Part shown: positions 10,673-23,949 of the stretch, one piece after another | Position numbering within the stretch: the stretch's first letter is position 1 | Layout: the number at the start of each line of letters is the position of its first letter | Origin: Tyto alba | Lineage: Eukaryota > Chordata > Aves > Strigiformes > Tytonidae | Direction: 5' to 3' | Length of the DNA: 64,000 nucleotides | NCBI RefSeq assembly: GCF_018691265.1 | Contig: NW_024881327.1 | Location: 20,639,936-20,703,935 of the forward strand | Notes under the pieces: model-generated | Databases searched by the model: none | What the model saw: only the letters and a program-made list of their open reading frames with translations | Told to the model about the DNA's origin: nothing | Position numbers and translations under genes: made by a program

Positions 10673-13600
10673 CTAAATAAAATACAGTTTTTAACAATTA
10701 ACAAAAAACCTCCCAAACAACCCTGTGTGTACAGATCTGAATAGACACTTAATGTTATTCTGGACAAAAAGTCTATTATGCTTTCTCCCTTATTTAATAT
10801 AATCATTTTCATACCATCTAATTTCAAAGAGAGTATATATGCTTTTCATCTATGAATTCTTGTAACAAGTTCCAGAAGACACTGAAGATTGAGTCAGTTT
10901 TGGACTCTGATCTTTCATGGCACAATGGTTAGGAACATAGGAAATAGTGCCAGATCAAGTTTACCTTCTTAGTGCCCTATAACTGGCAATGATGAATGCA
11001 ACATACTTTATAGGAAAATACGAACACCTCAGCAATTACAATTACAAGCATGTAAGAAGAGCTGCTTTTGAACTCCTGGCAACTTCCAGCTGAAGTTATC
11101 TTCAAAATGTAATTGCTAAATAAAGCAGAAAAACATTGGAATATTACTGATAAAATAATTCAGACAACACCACATTTAAGAGTTAATGTTTGGATTGTAA
11201 ACAAACAGTATACCCTGTCATTAGTTTTAAATTTCCTCTCCAGGCAACTTAGTTTTAACTTATTTTTCTATTTTCAGAAAAGTAAATGCTATATACCGTT
11301 CAATAGCCACTCATTAAATTATATTTATCCTTACTTTTGTAAACTAAGCAATCCCAAAGTTCCCAAACTCTCCTCATATCAACATTTGCTCATGCTTCTA
11401 ATTATTTTTTTTCTCTTACCCTTCTGCATTTTCCCTTTTGTCACAATTTTCTTTGAGCTAAGACGATAATACTTCAAAAAAGGAGATAAAACAAAGGCAA
11501 ACACATTTTCAGTATTGTTCTTCTTAGGTCCTAAAATTTTACTTGTTCCACAGTAGTCAGAAAATCAAAAGTTTTAATGCAGATGTACAAAATTATCTTC
11601 AAACTTCATGGTGCACAGGGATAATTCAAAAGACCCCTCTTGATGTGCATTTTCTTGCATTAGCTAATACTAAATCTGCAATTACTCTGCCCACTCCTCT
11701 TTACCATGTAAAGTGAAAATCCACAAATTCTTCTTACAAAATAAGTGAAAGATCTGTGTGTTCACTTGGCTCCATGCCAGTTTAGTGAATCACTCTTTTG
11801 CCCTAAATATTTGTTACAGTTACTGTACACAATTAATCTGTGTTGTTAACAATGGTGAGCTCTTACTATAAAGGAATAGGCAGAAAATGCCTTTGCATTT
11901 TGAGGGATCAGTATAAGCTCTCATAAAATTGCTACTAAATTATATTTTAAAAAGCAAAATTGTTCAAAAGAAGAGCTGACAGACAACTGAAGAACTCCGG
12001 GATCTGCTGGGGAAGAAAGAAATTTAAGCTGATTGTGATACTTTTTACCCAGACCTGATTGCAGGACAAAGATGAAGGAGATGCAGTTTTGTGTCAGGAC
12101 CAGGTCCCTTCTCTCACCTACAACATTCCTGACTTCTGCCAAAGAGAAGATATTCGGAGACAGATTTGGACCATTTTATCACTGTTTCCCTATTAAACAT
12201 CTATACCAGAGGAACTCTGGAAAGAATAATGTAGCTGGATTTGAAGCAAGTATACTGTTTGGTGCTCCAAGGTCATATATGTTCAAAAGTTTTCAAGTCC
12301 AAAAGGTCTGAAGAAATTCATGCTGATGGGCATAACCTCCATGGTACTTCTCATTTCCCACAGCAGTAGAAACCTGCAATGGTCCTATGATATCACAACT
12401 GACTTTCTGATTGTATTGGACCAAGAAGAGTCTTCCAGTAGTGTTTGAATCAGCAACAGATGAACAGACTGAATACAGTGCATAAATATCACTGCTATAA
12501 CCCTACAGTTTGTCAAGGGTCAAAGATGCATAGATATCTCTTTGCTGGATCCTCCTTATCAGTTAGGTCCTCCACAAATCCACAGGAGGCTTCCACACAG
12601 AGATCAGGTATGCAGAAGCTCCCACATGACCAGAGAAGAAGGTTTTCCAACATCTTCCTTGATGTTCAAACATTTTTCTCTTGTTATCTGCCCCCCAACC
12701 CCGATCGTAGGGTTTAAAGCCTCAGCCAATAATTTGGCTTTACACTATAAACCAGATAGGATTAGTTAAGAAATAGAATAAATTAATTTTAAAATATATT
12801 TTCTCAATTTATATTCACTAATCCCACATACCAACATTTGTCTGAGTATTAGCAGTATTCACAATGCGCCAAGCCATTCAGATGCCATCCTGCTTTGCGT
12901 ACATTGTAGTTGTTGCAATTAAATGTTGGAACATGGTAGCATCAGATATGAATGAACAATCAGCCAAATAGCATGAAAAGGACATAAGAAGTATTTGCAG
13001 TTGGTACTTAGGAGAGTCCATAATCATTCCAGTATTCTAATAATCCATCAGAAAGTATGCAATTACAGGAGGCATTTATGACTTTCAGTGCACCTTCTGT
13101 GTTTGTTTTTTTTTCAAGCTGAAATATTACACCACTATTACACTAAAATGAGTTAAATGAGTTGGTGGGACTCATTTTTTTTTTTTTTCATTCTTAGTAA
13201 ATAGAGGCCTTTTCAGTCTACAGAATAATTTTGATAGTTAGACATGAAGCAATCATTTTGGATAGTCTAAAACAGTGCAGTCACACTGCTTTCCATGAAT
13301 CTTGTTTTTCCTTTCTTAGGACCCTATCAGTGGTAAACGCTGGTGGTGCCATTTGACTGAATGCTTTTCTGAGTGAACAGCATTTTACTGTCTCTTTTCC
13401 AAAGACTTCATTATTAATTCATTGGAATTTCACCATCTTTGGGGCAGGGCTTGGCACACTGGCAGAATTTAACAACAATATGAATTTTCAGGCTTCAGAC
13501 TTGCACTTCCCAGAGCTGACAGGAGCTAAAGTGGTATGGAGGGAACATGCTAACATGGGATGGAGGTTCTGAGAGAAGGGAAAGCTTTAAAGGATCTCTC

Positions 13601-15014
13601 AGCATCTTTGGACAGAGGGTTTGCAGGAATAGAAAGAGAACATCACTCTGCTTTCCTTAGCTAAACGGCTGTCACAAACCACATTCTGAGAGTATAGACA
13701 CACTTGGAGGAGATAACCACAGCTTGAAAAATCTCTCTACTCCTGAAAAGCATTCCAAATCTGCAATACAGATACTCCCAAGTTCTTATTTACAAGCTTA
13801 CCTATGAGTAGCATAGTGTTTTGGAACACAGTGTGTATGTCACATGAATCTGCATTTACTGCTTTTTTTGATAGACTGTTGCCATTTTCATAAAGATGGA
13901 AGAATAAGAAACTTTTAAACTTTGCATGCAACGATAAACTCAATTAATTTGAAAATTTCTTTCTCTCTCCAGATGGAGTAAGACCGAACTTTCTGGGAGA
14001 AGATTCCTATTTGGATTGCTTACTGACCTTGGAGAAAGGGCAAGCGATGTATCCTACCTTTTACTGTTCATAGGAAATGCAGTTATAGCAATTTTGCATA
14101 GTTTATGCATAGTACTGCACTTTTGAGAGGTGTCAAGGTGCAGCATATTTGAGTCTTTTGTTGACAACTATGTCACCTTTGTTCTGACATGACTGGGGTA
14201 CACAGTGCTCAAATATACTCATGCACATTTAAAATGTAATCTCAAATGAATATCTTGAAAACTGTCTCACTTCCAGCTAAGTACTAAGGAAGCAGGATAA
14301 GGACACAAAGTGGCGCATGATACACATACACACATGCTAGCATAATCTTTTAACCCATATCTCATTGTGAGAATCCCTTCTATAATACTAAGTTTACAAG
14401 CTATAAGGTATTTTGAAATTGAAACATAACAAAAATGAGAACAAATCCAGCTGAAAAATGTCCTTATTCAAATTACATTATGATTTTAGGATACAATCTG
14501 AGAGACTCAGACCATACAATCCAAAAGTTAAATATAGATTGGCAGATTACCAACTCTGTTAAGAACATTTGAGGGGGATTTCTGTTATAATCTTACGTAA
14601 CTGATATGCACCCTAATAGATCAATCTACTGTTTAAAAAATATGAACAAAAATACTTACTTTATCCTATATAAAGCAGAGGGACTATTTACTTAAAAAGG
14701 GGGTAGGAAGCTAGAGCACTGTCACAAAGAAATTTATTCACTTTAAAAGATTTTGATCGTATTACTTTTTATGTCAAAAATAAAGCAAGAAATGCCAGCG
14801 TTTCCCCCCAAGTCTTATCAAAATTGTCCCCATCTTACCACTTATTCTGAATTTTTCCTATTGCTTTTCTCAATCAATTCCTGATTTTCCCCCTAATCTT
14901 TCAATCCATGGAAGCAGTTGTTAGCAACACAACACAGCGCCATACGTCAGTACTGGCAGAGAGGATACATCCAACAAACAGCTGCTACATCCTTGCACCT
15001 CACAAAGACTTCAC
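10673..15014 (-). other. SORBS2: SORBS2 intron between the internal first exon and the shared exon
   Basis: 4.3 kb of AT-rich sequence. Several GTAAG strings occur (for example near 11422 and 13801), but their upstream segments break the required phase-0 frame. Confidence 0.8.
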
Positions 15015-15038
15015 CTGCAAGGGCTCTGCCGCTTTCAT
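15015..15038 (-). CDS. SORBS2: SORBS2 internal alternative first coding exon (MKAAEPLQ)
   Basis: An ATG at 15038 opens MKAAEPLQ and is followed directly by a donor, CAG|GTGAAG. The eight codons end in phase 0, so they join in frame to TVDRPKDW at 10672. I recall a mammalian SORBS2 isoform starting MKATTPLQ before TVDRPKDW, so this looks like its orthologue. The start context GGGATGA has a purine at -3. The exon lies in a locally GC-rich island (about 14930-15330) inside an AT-rich intron, with a TATA box upstream at the expected distance. The product would lack every upstream segment and keep the SoHo and SH3 parts. Confidence 0.85.
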
Positions 15039-15315
15039 CCCGGCTCCCACTCTTCTTACTCTCTCCGGCTAGCACAGCACTTCTTCTCTGGCTGGGAAGG
15101 CCAGCAAGCACTTCCTCTACAGACCTAGTGCAGCTGCCACTGTGCTCTCTGGACCAGCCAGAAGAGGCTGCCCTGACAGCACAGTGGAAAGAATGCTTCA
15201 GCAGAGCGAAAACAAAACTCCTCAGTTCCACATCCTGGGACCACTCAAGCAGTGAGCAGTGGCAGATGATCAAAACTGGGCTCGTCACAATGAAAGGGCT
15301 TCCACACTCTTCGCT
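15039..15315 (-). other. SORBS2: Predicted 5' UTR of the internal SORBS2 first exon
   Basis: This is the GC-rich stretch between the predicted transcription start (about 15312-15318, some 25-30 bp below the TATA box) and the ATG at 15038. It contains one very short upstream ORF (ATG at 15233: Met-Trp-Asn-stop). Long open frames on both strands here appear to be a side effect of base composition. The exact start is not determined by the sequence. Confidence 0.6.
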
Positions 15316-15347
15316 TACACGTCACTCAAGGGCACAATGATTTTATA
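15306..15347 (-). promoter_or_regulatory. SORBS2: TATA-type core promoter for the short SORBS2 isoform
   Basis: On the minus strand a canonical TATAAAA occupies 15347-15341. About 17 bp downstream of it lies a CRE-like TGACGTGT (15324-15317), close to the expected start site. The GC-rich first exon with an in-frame ATG and a good donor follows. Position and order support a real core promoter, although TATA-like strings are common in AT-rich DNA. Confidence 0.6.
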
Positions 15348-15381
15348 TTGCCCTTCCACAAAAATGCTAGTCACTTAGATT

Positions 15382-15459
15382 ATTATCAGAACAAAACTAT
15401 TCATTTCTACACTACCCTGTATTATCAGAACAAACCTATTAATTTCTACACTACCCTGA
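15382..15459. repeat. 39-bp tandem duplication just upstream of the TATA box
   Basis: Two adjacent 39-bp copies (15382-15420 and 15421-15459) differ at three positions. Each starts ATTATCAGAACAAA and ends TTTCTACACTACCCTG. On the minus strand each copy carries a TCTGATAAT (GATA-like) element. The pair begins about 35 bp upstream of the TATA box of the internal promoter, so it duplicates proximal promoter DNA. Confidence 0.9.
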
Positions 15460-15865
15460 TGACTTGCCCCCCAAAACGCAGAAGCGTGAGATTTTTACAT
15501 ATACATAAACATATGTATATATGTGTATTTCCATGCATTCATATATATAGTATGCATAAATTTATTTTACAAATAACAGAGGAAGTGCAATTACTGCATA
15601 TCTCCAAAAGGCAAGAACTACAAGAGAAGCAAGAAAGAAACACAAAATTTTGGCTACCTCTAATTAAAGCTAGAAACATGAGGTTGCCCAATTACACTCC
15701 CATCAGCATTCTCCTTTTCCGTCAACGCACAATATTATATTCATGAGCTCGCTGATTACACACACTGTATTCCACATTATATAAGACTAGAAGAATGTGA
15801 AAAACCCATTACCGACAATCAATTCATTGTATGAGTTCATACACAGATTCCCCAGAATTTCCTAC
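15460..15865 (-). other. SORBS2: Upstream flank of the internal promoter, also SORBS2 intron
   Basis: A 400-bp stretch with an ATATGTATAT-rich section near 15500-15550. It contains a TGCATG (minus strand, about 15538-15533), the RBFOX-type motif, some 330 nt downstream of the exon at 15866. No exon is seen. Confidence 0.6.
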
Positions 15866-16041
15866 CGTTCTAATTGCTGTAGGGATTCCAGATTCATCTA
15901 CTGGGCCAATCCCTGCATAATGTGGAGCTTTAATGACTGTAATTTTTTTTTCTTCTTCTGAGGATCTACAGATTGGTATTGTACTGGTGGTGGTGCTGCT
16001 GCCAACATTCTGAACATGCTGTGAGTATGTCTCTGTGGACT
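15866..16041 (-). CDS. SORBS2: SORBS2 coding exon (TETYSQH...IRT)
   Basis: The 176-nt exon encodes [14 protein letters not shown], a Thr-rich run, then [19 protein letters not shown] and [15 protein letters not shown]. This matches the mammalian SORBS2 block [19 protein letters not shown] / [15 protein letters not shown]. The acceptor is TTTACAG|AG and the donor ACG|GTAGG. It starts with two bases that complete Glu with the G left by the upstream exon, and it ends in phase 0 before TVDRPKDW. Confidence 0.96.
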
Positions 16042-18356
16042 CTGTAAAGATAACATGACAGAATATTGTATAACAATACAATAATCACACTTGGCAGTTA
16101 TAACACACTTCCCCAGCTCAGTATGCTGTAAAAAGACTGACAACAATCTTAACCACATATATATACAACACTTAAAAAAAAAAATCATCTTAGCTGGGGC
16201 TGCCCTGCTTAATGTTACATTAACAGAATTACAAACTTATTTAAGGACCAGACAGACTATTCAACTCAGATCTTCTTATGTTAGAGGCACTTTTTCAAAG
16301 CATATTGCTCACATAAAAAGAAAAAAAAAAAAAAAACAACCCAGCAAAATCTATTGAGAAATAGTGGCAGCAGCCTTCCTATAAATCAAACTCTTATACT
16401 TTTCCTATCCATTTCTTGAAACTAGTGATGTGATTTCAAAACTTCTCCCCCCTGCCCCAAGTCTTGTAAATTACAGAAAATTGCTGTTCTGTAAGCACAG
16501 CAACAGATTCCAAACATCCTTCCACAAAGACTTATGTGATATGTCTTCAGAAACATTAAGTTAAAAAACAAATTTTGACGTACAATTTTTGTCCCTTAAA
16601 GTGAATGTTGGTATGTTTAAGTGCCTCTGCATTTAATCTATAAAAATGGACCTCAGTAACTTGGCATGCGTAGAGCAACCTGATGATCCACCTACAGTAC
16701 TTCAGGTGAACTGTGCAAGCTGCTACTGGTTTGTGGCAACTTGCAATATTTCTACCCCTCTCCCCCCAGTCTTCCTTTATAACTAGTGAAACTAATATGT
16801 CACTATTACCATTTCCCTCTAAAATTCAGTCATTTATTTAACAAAAAACATTTCACTGTTGCGATGTGTCAGGTGAAAATTTGTACTGCTGCAGATGATG
16901 TACTTCTTTCTTGTATGCAGGAAAAAGAGCCCTACTCCTTCAGGCAGCATGTTCCAGCAAATTAGTGGGCTGCTATGACAAAGCATCTTTTTTTGCAAGA
17001 GCAGGTACAATGCTTGTGAGACATTTCCATTGCAGGATAAATGAATGTAGGGAGTAAAAATAAATATTGTAACACTATTGGTGAAAATTACAATTGCCTT
17101 TCATGTGACATTAACATCTGTTGATTCTTCTGAAGCAAAATATTTGAATTGAGATATAAATCAGCAAAAGAAGCTCTGGTGACAGAAAGATCTAATTTTA
17201 ATTTGAATATTTCTGCTCACTCCTATGGCAGAGAGCTGGCTTTAGCATGGCTGTTTCAGCTGTTTACTCCAGTTTGAAATTGTGTAAATAATCCAGTGCT
17301 ACACATATATGGTGAGGAGCAACACTGTGTGGCAAATGTCTGAATATTTGGGCCCTTTTCCCAAAATGCATGGTGTTAAACTTAGAAAACATTTTGGATT
17401 TGACCCTTCATTCTTCACAGGCCTCAAACAGAGGCCACCAGTGGGATCTTAACACGAGCAAGGAGAATTCAATCAGGCTGTTACTGTGGAACTTCAGCAT
17501 CATACAGGAGTAAAAGTTTACTTATTTCAGGTATATCCAAACCAGTATTGATAGGCCTTTAGATCAGCAAACGGAGAGCAATCAAAGAATCTAGAATTCT
17601 GAGATGTGGAGAAACCCATGTTATACAGTTTTTGTACTTATGACTAGGATAGACATAGCAGCATTTGTCTAAGCTGTAAGTCTCAGAGTGAGAATTGTTA
17701 CCTAATTTTCCTGCATGCACAACAAAAAGGTAAACTCCAGGATCATATTCAAATTATTTTGCATGTATAGTCTTATCTGAATATACAAAACACTGGTAGA
17801 AAAAGCATCAAGCAAATGACTGTTCTGGCAAAACTATATTGTACTGGCAAAAAGTGCTGATCATCTATTTAAAAAAAAAAAAAATTAACAATGTCCTACC
17901 AAAAAAATACATAAACAAATTATAGCTTGACATGGCTTTAGGTGTTTAAAAGCCCAGAACCCCTCCCTTTGTTGGCAGTATTTCTACTGAGGATTACAGA
18001 AGTTGTGGGGAGAACTAACATACAAAGTTGGTTTCTTAAAGAAGGCAATTTCTGAAGGGGCTGCACAGCTTGAGCTATTTTGATATATGCTCTTTCCTCA
18101 GTAAAGCTAGTAGAAAGGTGGCAAGAGGTCACTCTCACACACATAAGTAATAAAACTTAATAGCTACTCCAGTTCAGGATCACTACTGTATCTAGCAATA
18201 AATGCTATTATTTTTTTGAATTTACTTCCCAAGCTAGATGAATAGACAATACCTTCATTACGGATGTGAAGCACTCTGCATTTGTTTGCAGTCTTTGCCA
18301 CATGAATTGGAATATGTTGCATAATGTATAAAGTAAATACTCTGTGTGAGGCTTAC
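16042..18356 (-). other. SORBS2: SORBS2 intron
   Basis: Contains an A16 run at 16321-16336 and another A run near 17871. No exon is seen. Confidence 0.8.
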
Positions 18357-18501
18357 CCATCATCCTGCCATGCTGCATGATAACAATGTTGGAATTGAGC
18401 GAAGCTGGTGGAGGGTAAGCTGAAGAAGGGGAAAAAGGCCTTTGAAAGTGACTCACTGGGCTGGCAGCAGTGCCAGAGTTCCCATTCACTGTGATCTGAG
18501 C
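18357..18501 (-). CDS. SORBS2: SORBS2 coding exon ([10 protein letters not shown])
   Basis: The 145-nt exon encodes [20 protein letters not shown], then [18 protein letters not shown] and [10 protein letters not shown]. It corresponds to mammalian [10 protein letters not shown]...[20 protein letters not shown]...MQHG. The acceptor has a strong pyrimidine tract (GTTTCTCTCAG|GCT) and the donor is GATGG|GTAAGC. It starts in phase 0 and leaves one base. In mammals this exon follows SPTQ directly in the short form; here two large phase-0 exons may intervene. Confidence 0.95.
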
Positions 18502-21500
18502 CTGAGAGAAACAAAACAATATCCCATTAAACTACACACAAAGCCCTCCGACTGCCATCCCAAAGAAAGAGTGATGCAAAACTGTCATCCACACAACAAA
18601 TACAAATTGTCAGGTACCTAGCCATAATGGCATCTGCCTTTACTGAAATACAAAACTCATCACAAGGGGAGCAGAATGTGTTCCTTATATGCCCCATACC
18701 TCCCCTCTTCTCTCCTTGTACATGCTGTCTGTGCAGCATGCTGCAGTCATGGGAAAGTGACAGAAAGACCACGATCAAGGCAATGAAGATGGCACAAACA
18801 AGGTCTGCAGAGGTCTGACAGCAATATAAAATGAAGATAGTAGTAAAAGTTCCTCTCACTGTGTGACAAAGGCTGCCTGCCACAGATCACTCACTCCATG
18901 AAACATATGCCCTTAATGCAGATGTTCAAGCCCTATTTATATTAATGGGAACTTCTGTGTATACCCAAGGGAAAAGTCTCATTAAGACTAGCTAAAGAGA
19001 GTGAGCCAAAACTTCTTTAAAAAATGGAAGCCAGCTGGAGTGACTATGGGATGCTGATATGTCATCTATCACATTAAAAATAAATAGCACCAATAAACAA
19101 AAATACACAAAACAACAGAACAAAATCAAATAAATAAAATGGGAGAGCTAAGTAAATTGGCAGTATAGCAGCATCACAAGCCATTTAGGCTTCAGTCAGA
19201 ACAGGTACTTCTGAAACAATCTGCTTCCCTGCCCCCAGGTTTAGAATCCCCACAGCTGGGCTGTAGCACTTTTATGGGGAGTATTGCAAGGACCAAAACA
19301 GAGATTAAGAAAGCATTGAATGAAATGAGAGGATAGTGAATATTTCAGCAGAAAAGGGAGGGAAGCTCTCTATAACATCTCTTTTAATGCAGAATCTTTC
19401 TTTAATGCTACAAACTTTGCTCGATTATATATAACAAAAGAGAAGAACTAAAATATGTTGTAAAAACATGAGAACATGAGAATATCCAATGAAGCAAAGC
19501 ATTAGTAAAAAACATACTAAAAGGCATATTATTTTTACATTTAAAAATGAAATTATTCATGACCTCTTGCATACATTTGTATTTTGGAGATTACTGATTT
19601 GGTTTGAAATATTCAATGTCTTGGCCTCCAATAGCTAAAAAAGCAAACCAAATTCTGACTCCTGTGCAGACATCATATGAACTCCTAAATGCATTCAGGG
19701 GTTTCTCATTTGAAGGATGCCTGTTTCCAGAACTGAGCTGAAAAGTTTGTGTTGTGGTGATGTCTCCATTAAAACTTGTGTGCTTAAATGTTTCATTTCT
19801 TAATAAAATCAAGAACCAAAATGTAAACTAAGTTGGCTTTTCTCACACCATTCTCCCCTCCAAGAGAACCTGGAGTTGTAAGAAGACAAAGCTACATGAG
19901 CTCAAATATAGCATTTCCAGAGATATTAAGCCATATTTCCAGATGAGAATCCTAGGTGAGGCCAGGCATCTCTACCTTACTTCAGGGGTTCAGCCATTCT
20001 CTCTTCCTGCATATTGTCTTTTTGGGAAAGCTTGTTTCTAGGGAAGGCAGGGTGCAACTGTGTCCAGAACCTCACACCTTCTTACTCATTTACTATGGCT
20101 TTTGTTTCTCTGAAGACAGGAGCATCACTAGTGTGAGTTCTTTGCAGACTGGAAAGCTACTCCTATGAACTCTTGTAATAAAAAATTAAGATATTCCTCT
20201 GATGGACTTTCCCAACTAGCTGGGTTAGACAGTAAGGCTCTTACACTAAGTAGTACACAGTATTATGAAAACAGGACCCACACAAGTAGCTGATGGACAT
20301 CAGTAATAAATGTATATGTAGCATGTCCATATATGACATTTTTGGGTTTTCCTCTAAAGGTTTTAGAGAGGATATCAGCTCAGATATAACTTCTTAGTTC
20401 CTAATGACTTTCTCTCGGAGGAAAGTGTCTGTAAAGGTGGTTATTGCATTTGTTTATCTGATGCATCTTGAACTGGTGAAAGCATTAGCTATAAAAGAGA
20501 GTTTTGCAAAGTTTCAAGTTCCAAGGGGCCTTTCCTGCCCTTGGAATCATTTGGGATCCACTGACATTTCAATCTGAGAATAGGATACTTTAGTTCCAGG
20601 TGACAGAGTTTGTTGCCAGATTTTATAAGGAAGTGAAATCTTTAAGAGGCCTATTCATGAATCAGTCCTTTTACTTTCCTAGGTAATCAGTTCCCTTTGT
20701 GGGAGAATAAGATGATACAGAAAATAACTGTTTCACCAAAATGCACCCATTTTCCAGCTTACTGGGAAGATAATCCTCATTTCTTTCATGCTGTTCATTT
20801 CCCTAGGCTCCTCCATGTGTTTTTTTTCACCAGTATACTTCACCTGTGCTCCACTGCCAGCAGAGCCACCTACTTCTGCGGCTAGCTAATCAAACTCTGG
20901 TAAAGATTCCTCCTAGGTACCAGGTTTAAACTTCCTATAATTCGCCTGAGCATCAGAAAGAGCAGCTCTCTGGAATTCTGAATCAGAGGAGAGAAAGGCA
21001 TCTATCTGGGACTGGAGCTGCTTTATAACTTTCTCTCTGTTGAGACAGGCAGCAAAGAGAAAGAGGTCCCATTACAGATGTCTGAGCAGTTTTCTGCAAC
21101 AATTCTGCACGGCACACCCCTGGCCTCAATGCACTGAATTAGGCTAAAATACTCAGGCTCAATTCTTGAAGCTCAAGACAGTCCCAGAACTTGGGAAAAG
21201 GCAAAAATCTAATGTGTACTTCCATTTCCAAGTTTCCATTAGATTCCACAATTTTAAAATACATAAACAAAAAGAAACCAGGAAAATGACTTTATAAGGG
21301 AAATGTTCATAACTGGAATAGAATCAGAAAAAATAGTTTCCAAAACCAGCTGCTCTCTGATTTTAATTCCAACTCTAAGCATAAGCCCAAATAAGAATTA
21401 CAATTCTCATACTTCAGGTTTTCAAAGAATCTGTAATCTGTGACTAAAAGTATGGCCAATTAACCACAATTTTATGTTTAGCTCTGTCTTTTGCCTGGAA

Positions 21501-23469
21501 TATTTTACGATTTTGTTGATTCAGCTCTTCCTGATGCTGTTTCTTCTTCTCAGAAGATCCATTGTAAAAACCTTTTTGCCTAAGCTCAAGCTCTCCTTAA
21601 AGACCTCAAGATAAACAAATGCATCCCCAGTGTGGACATAATGTCTTTAAAAGCGTGGTTCTGTCTTATGGGGGCACAGTGCTGGATGGCACAATCCTCA
21701 ATTACCTCTATTGTTCTCTCAGTGATTTTCATCTAGAAAACTAACAGTATTATCCTTTGAGAATGAGGATCATTACAGGAGTAGAGCCAATAGCAGCACC
21801 TGTGTGTGCCACCAGCCTCCCCACCATCTTATTTCATGAATTTATAGTCATCTGGCCCTCCTCTACAGAGGATGGGAGACAAAGACTTTTCTACACTGCA
21901 GAAGTGGGTCTTGCTAGCAGTTTGATTTCTGTGGGGCTCTTAGGACTGTCTGAGGTTTTTTGCCCTTTGTTGGGAGACTCTTCTTTTTGTCCATTAATGG
22001 TGAACAACTATTATGTACATCACTGCCATGTCTAAGAGAGAAAGTGGTGATCATATCTGACCATAACATATCCCTCTACCGGGATACTACCCCAAAAAAA
22101 AAAGAAGGAAGGACTGTTCATTGTAGCCTACAAAAATGGTACTCAAAGAAAACACAGTTAGCTGATTTAGAAGTAGGTTAGAAAGAAATATATATGTTCC
22201 ATACTTCCCATAGCTAGTAAATGGTCATGTAATGCTTGTGCCTTATTTACACATACCAGTCTATACTGATTATTGTATCTATGGTTACAACTACTGGGCT
22301 ATATACAGATTCACAGTACTGATTCTTTAAAAAAAAAAGAAAATGTTTCAGAGCTGTGTTACAAGATTAAGGAATGACAGTTTTTACATGCCTTTTTTTT
22401 TTGTTTGTTTGGTTTTTTTTTTTTTTTTTAACAGCATCCAGAGCACTGACAATAGCTCGTTGACTTTCCAGGTGTCTCTGCAAGTTTGGGCTCAAATATT
22501 TTTTATAAAATATACCCGAAACTTTAAAAATACATACACTGTTTGTTTCTTTCAGACTTGAAAATGATAGCATGTTGAAATATTTGTACAAAGTCTGAAC
22601 ACTGTTGCGACCCAGTAAAACTCTGGTCTCAGAACATATCTCTGGTTTGTAATTCAGCAACAAACTGCTCAATTGAAATAAGGGCTTTGTTCTGACTCAT
22701 TTTAATCATGCAGATAATCTCAAAAGAAATAAGCAGTGATCTGGATTTGACCCAAATTCCATACCTTCTTTCTACATGTATATGAGTGTATTAAGGTACA
22801 GAAAAGTGAATGTATGTATAAAATGTCTAATTGCCTGCTGTTTTTTTCCTTCACTTAACCAAGAGAAAAGTAACAAGACACTTGGGTTCTACAAGATTAT
22901 TTATGAAGTTCACTCCTGTAAGAAAGTGTGCTTAGGAGAAGAAAAGGTTAGTTAGAGGAGAGAAAAACAGTTTAGTGCAGTCAGTGGTAATGGCTGGGGA
23001 AAAAACTGCGTTAAATATTGCCAACATTTACTATGAATTTACAAGTTATATTACTGAAATCCATACCTCAGTATAAACCAAAAAGGGTGGTAGCCCACAG
23101 GCTACAAACTCCACAAACCTGTACTTTGCTAACTAATTTAAACAAATCTCTTTGAACTCTACAGACCACTTGCTTTTAGTACACTTGGAACGGATATTTA
23201 CTGAATTTATTTTAAGCAAAGTGTTTGATACATCTTAGCTGACCATACAACTGTGCAACAACTTAGTATCATTTTCCTATTACCAAATCTGCTATATCAA
23301 TTATTTCTTTTTAAACAACTGTTGCAAAGCATACTGTCAGACTGAGAACACAGAAAACTACTAATGGAATACTTGTCTGTGTAATGAGATAACAGACAAG
23401 TTTGAATGTTTTAGCCCTTTGACAACCTGTTTGAGCAAAACGGAGGAGGAAAAAAGGAAGCATAATTAC
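18502..23469 (-). other. SORBS2: SORBS2 intron
   Basis: 5 kb, with T runs near 22387-22429. Possible donors near 19979 and 20849 have no frame-compatible exon. Confidence 0.75.
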
Positions 23470-23949
23470 ATGAGAAGTGGCAGCAGTGTTGGTTAAGGTG
23501 GTGCCATCTGACACAGCAGACATCTGGCTCAAGGTTGGGGAAGGTGTTTCAGAGCAGTCAGTAGTATCATAGCTACAAGTCTGCAGCTCATCTAGAATGG
23601 CTGTGGAGGACTCACTCACTGTGCGGGAGGAGCACTCACTCATGGCAGAATCTGTGCTTACAGAGGCTGTTTCATTCCTGTGGATAATACTTTCAGAAGC
23701 TAGGTATGGGCATTTATATGAAAATTGTGAAAGGGCCGGGGTTTTATAAAAGCATGAAGGCAAAAAATCATCAAGCGTTGGCAAAGAATATGATACTAGA
23801 TGGGTGCCACTGTCTGGTGAGAAAGAGGCTCTGTTAACTGGTACCACAGGAGGAGGAAGAGGCAGTGGAGAAGCTTCTGTTGCTGTTTGTCTGTGTGTCT
23901 GTGAAGCATTTACCTCCATCACAGGGGCAGTTACTTTCTCGTTTCCAAG
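23470..23949 (-). CDS. SORBS2: SORBS2 large cassette exon, 480 nt, disordered Ser/Thr/Pro-rich
   Basis: An exact 160-codon exon with a very strong acceptor (long T/C tract, AATCTCAG|CTT) and a donor CAT|GTAATT. Both ends are phase 0, matching the exons on either side. The peptide begins LGNEKVTAPVMEVNAS, contains a proline run (PLPLPPPVVPV) near residues 26-36, a hydrophobic/aromatic patch (TLDDFLPSCFYKTPALSQFS) mid-exon, and a Ser-rich second half with SDGTTLTNTAATSH at the end. I see no folded domain. I do not remember it in the common short mammalian isoform, so it is probably alternatively included. It may offer SH3 or EVH1 ligands and phosphorylation sites (inference). Confidence 0.88.

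Noticed and set aside
13802..13849. 48-nt exon-like segment with donor CATAG|GTAAGC
   Set aside because: In the frame required between the flanking SORBS2 exons its last codon is a stop (TAG), and the acceptor tract is A-rich.
14918..15340. 140-codon open frame on the plus strand
   Set aside because: It is antisense to the internal first exon and its UTR; the GC-rich composition removes stops on both strands.
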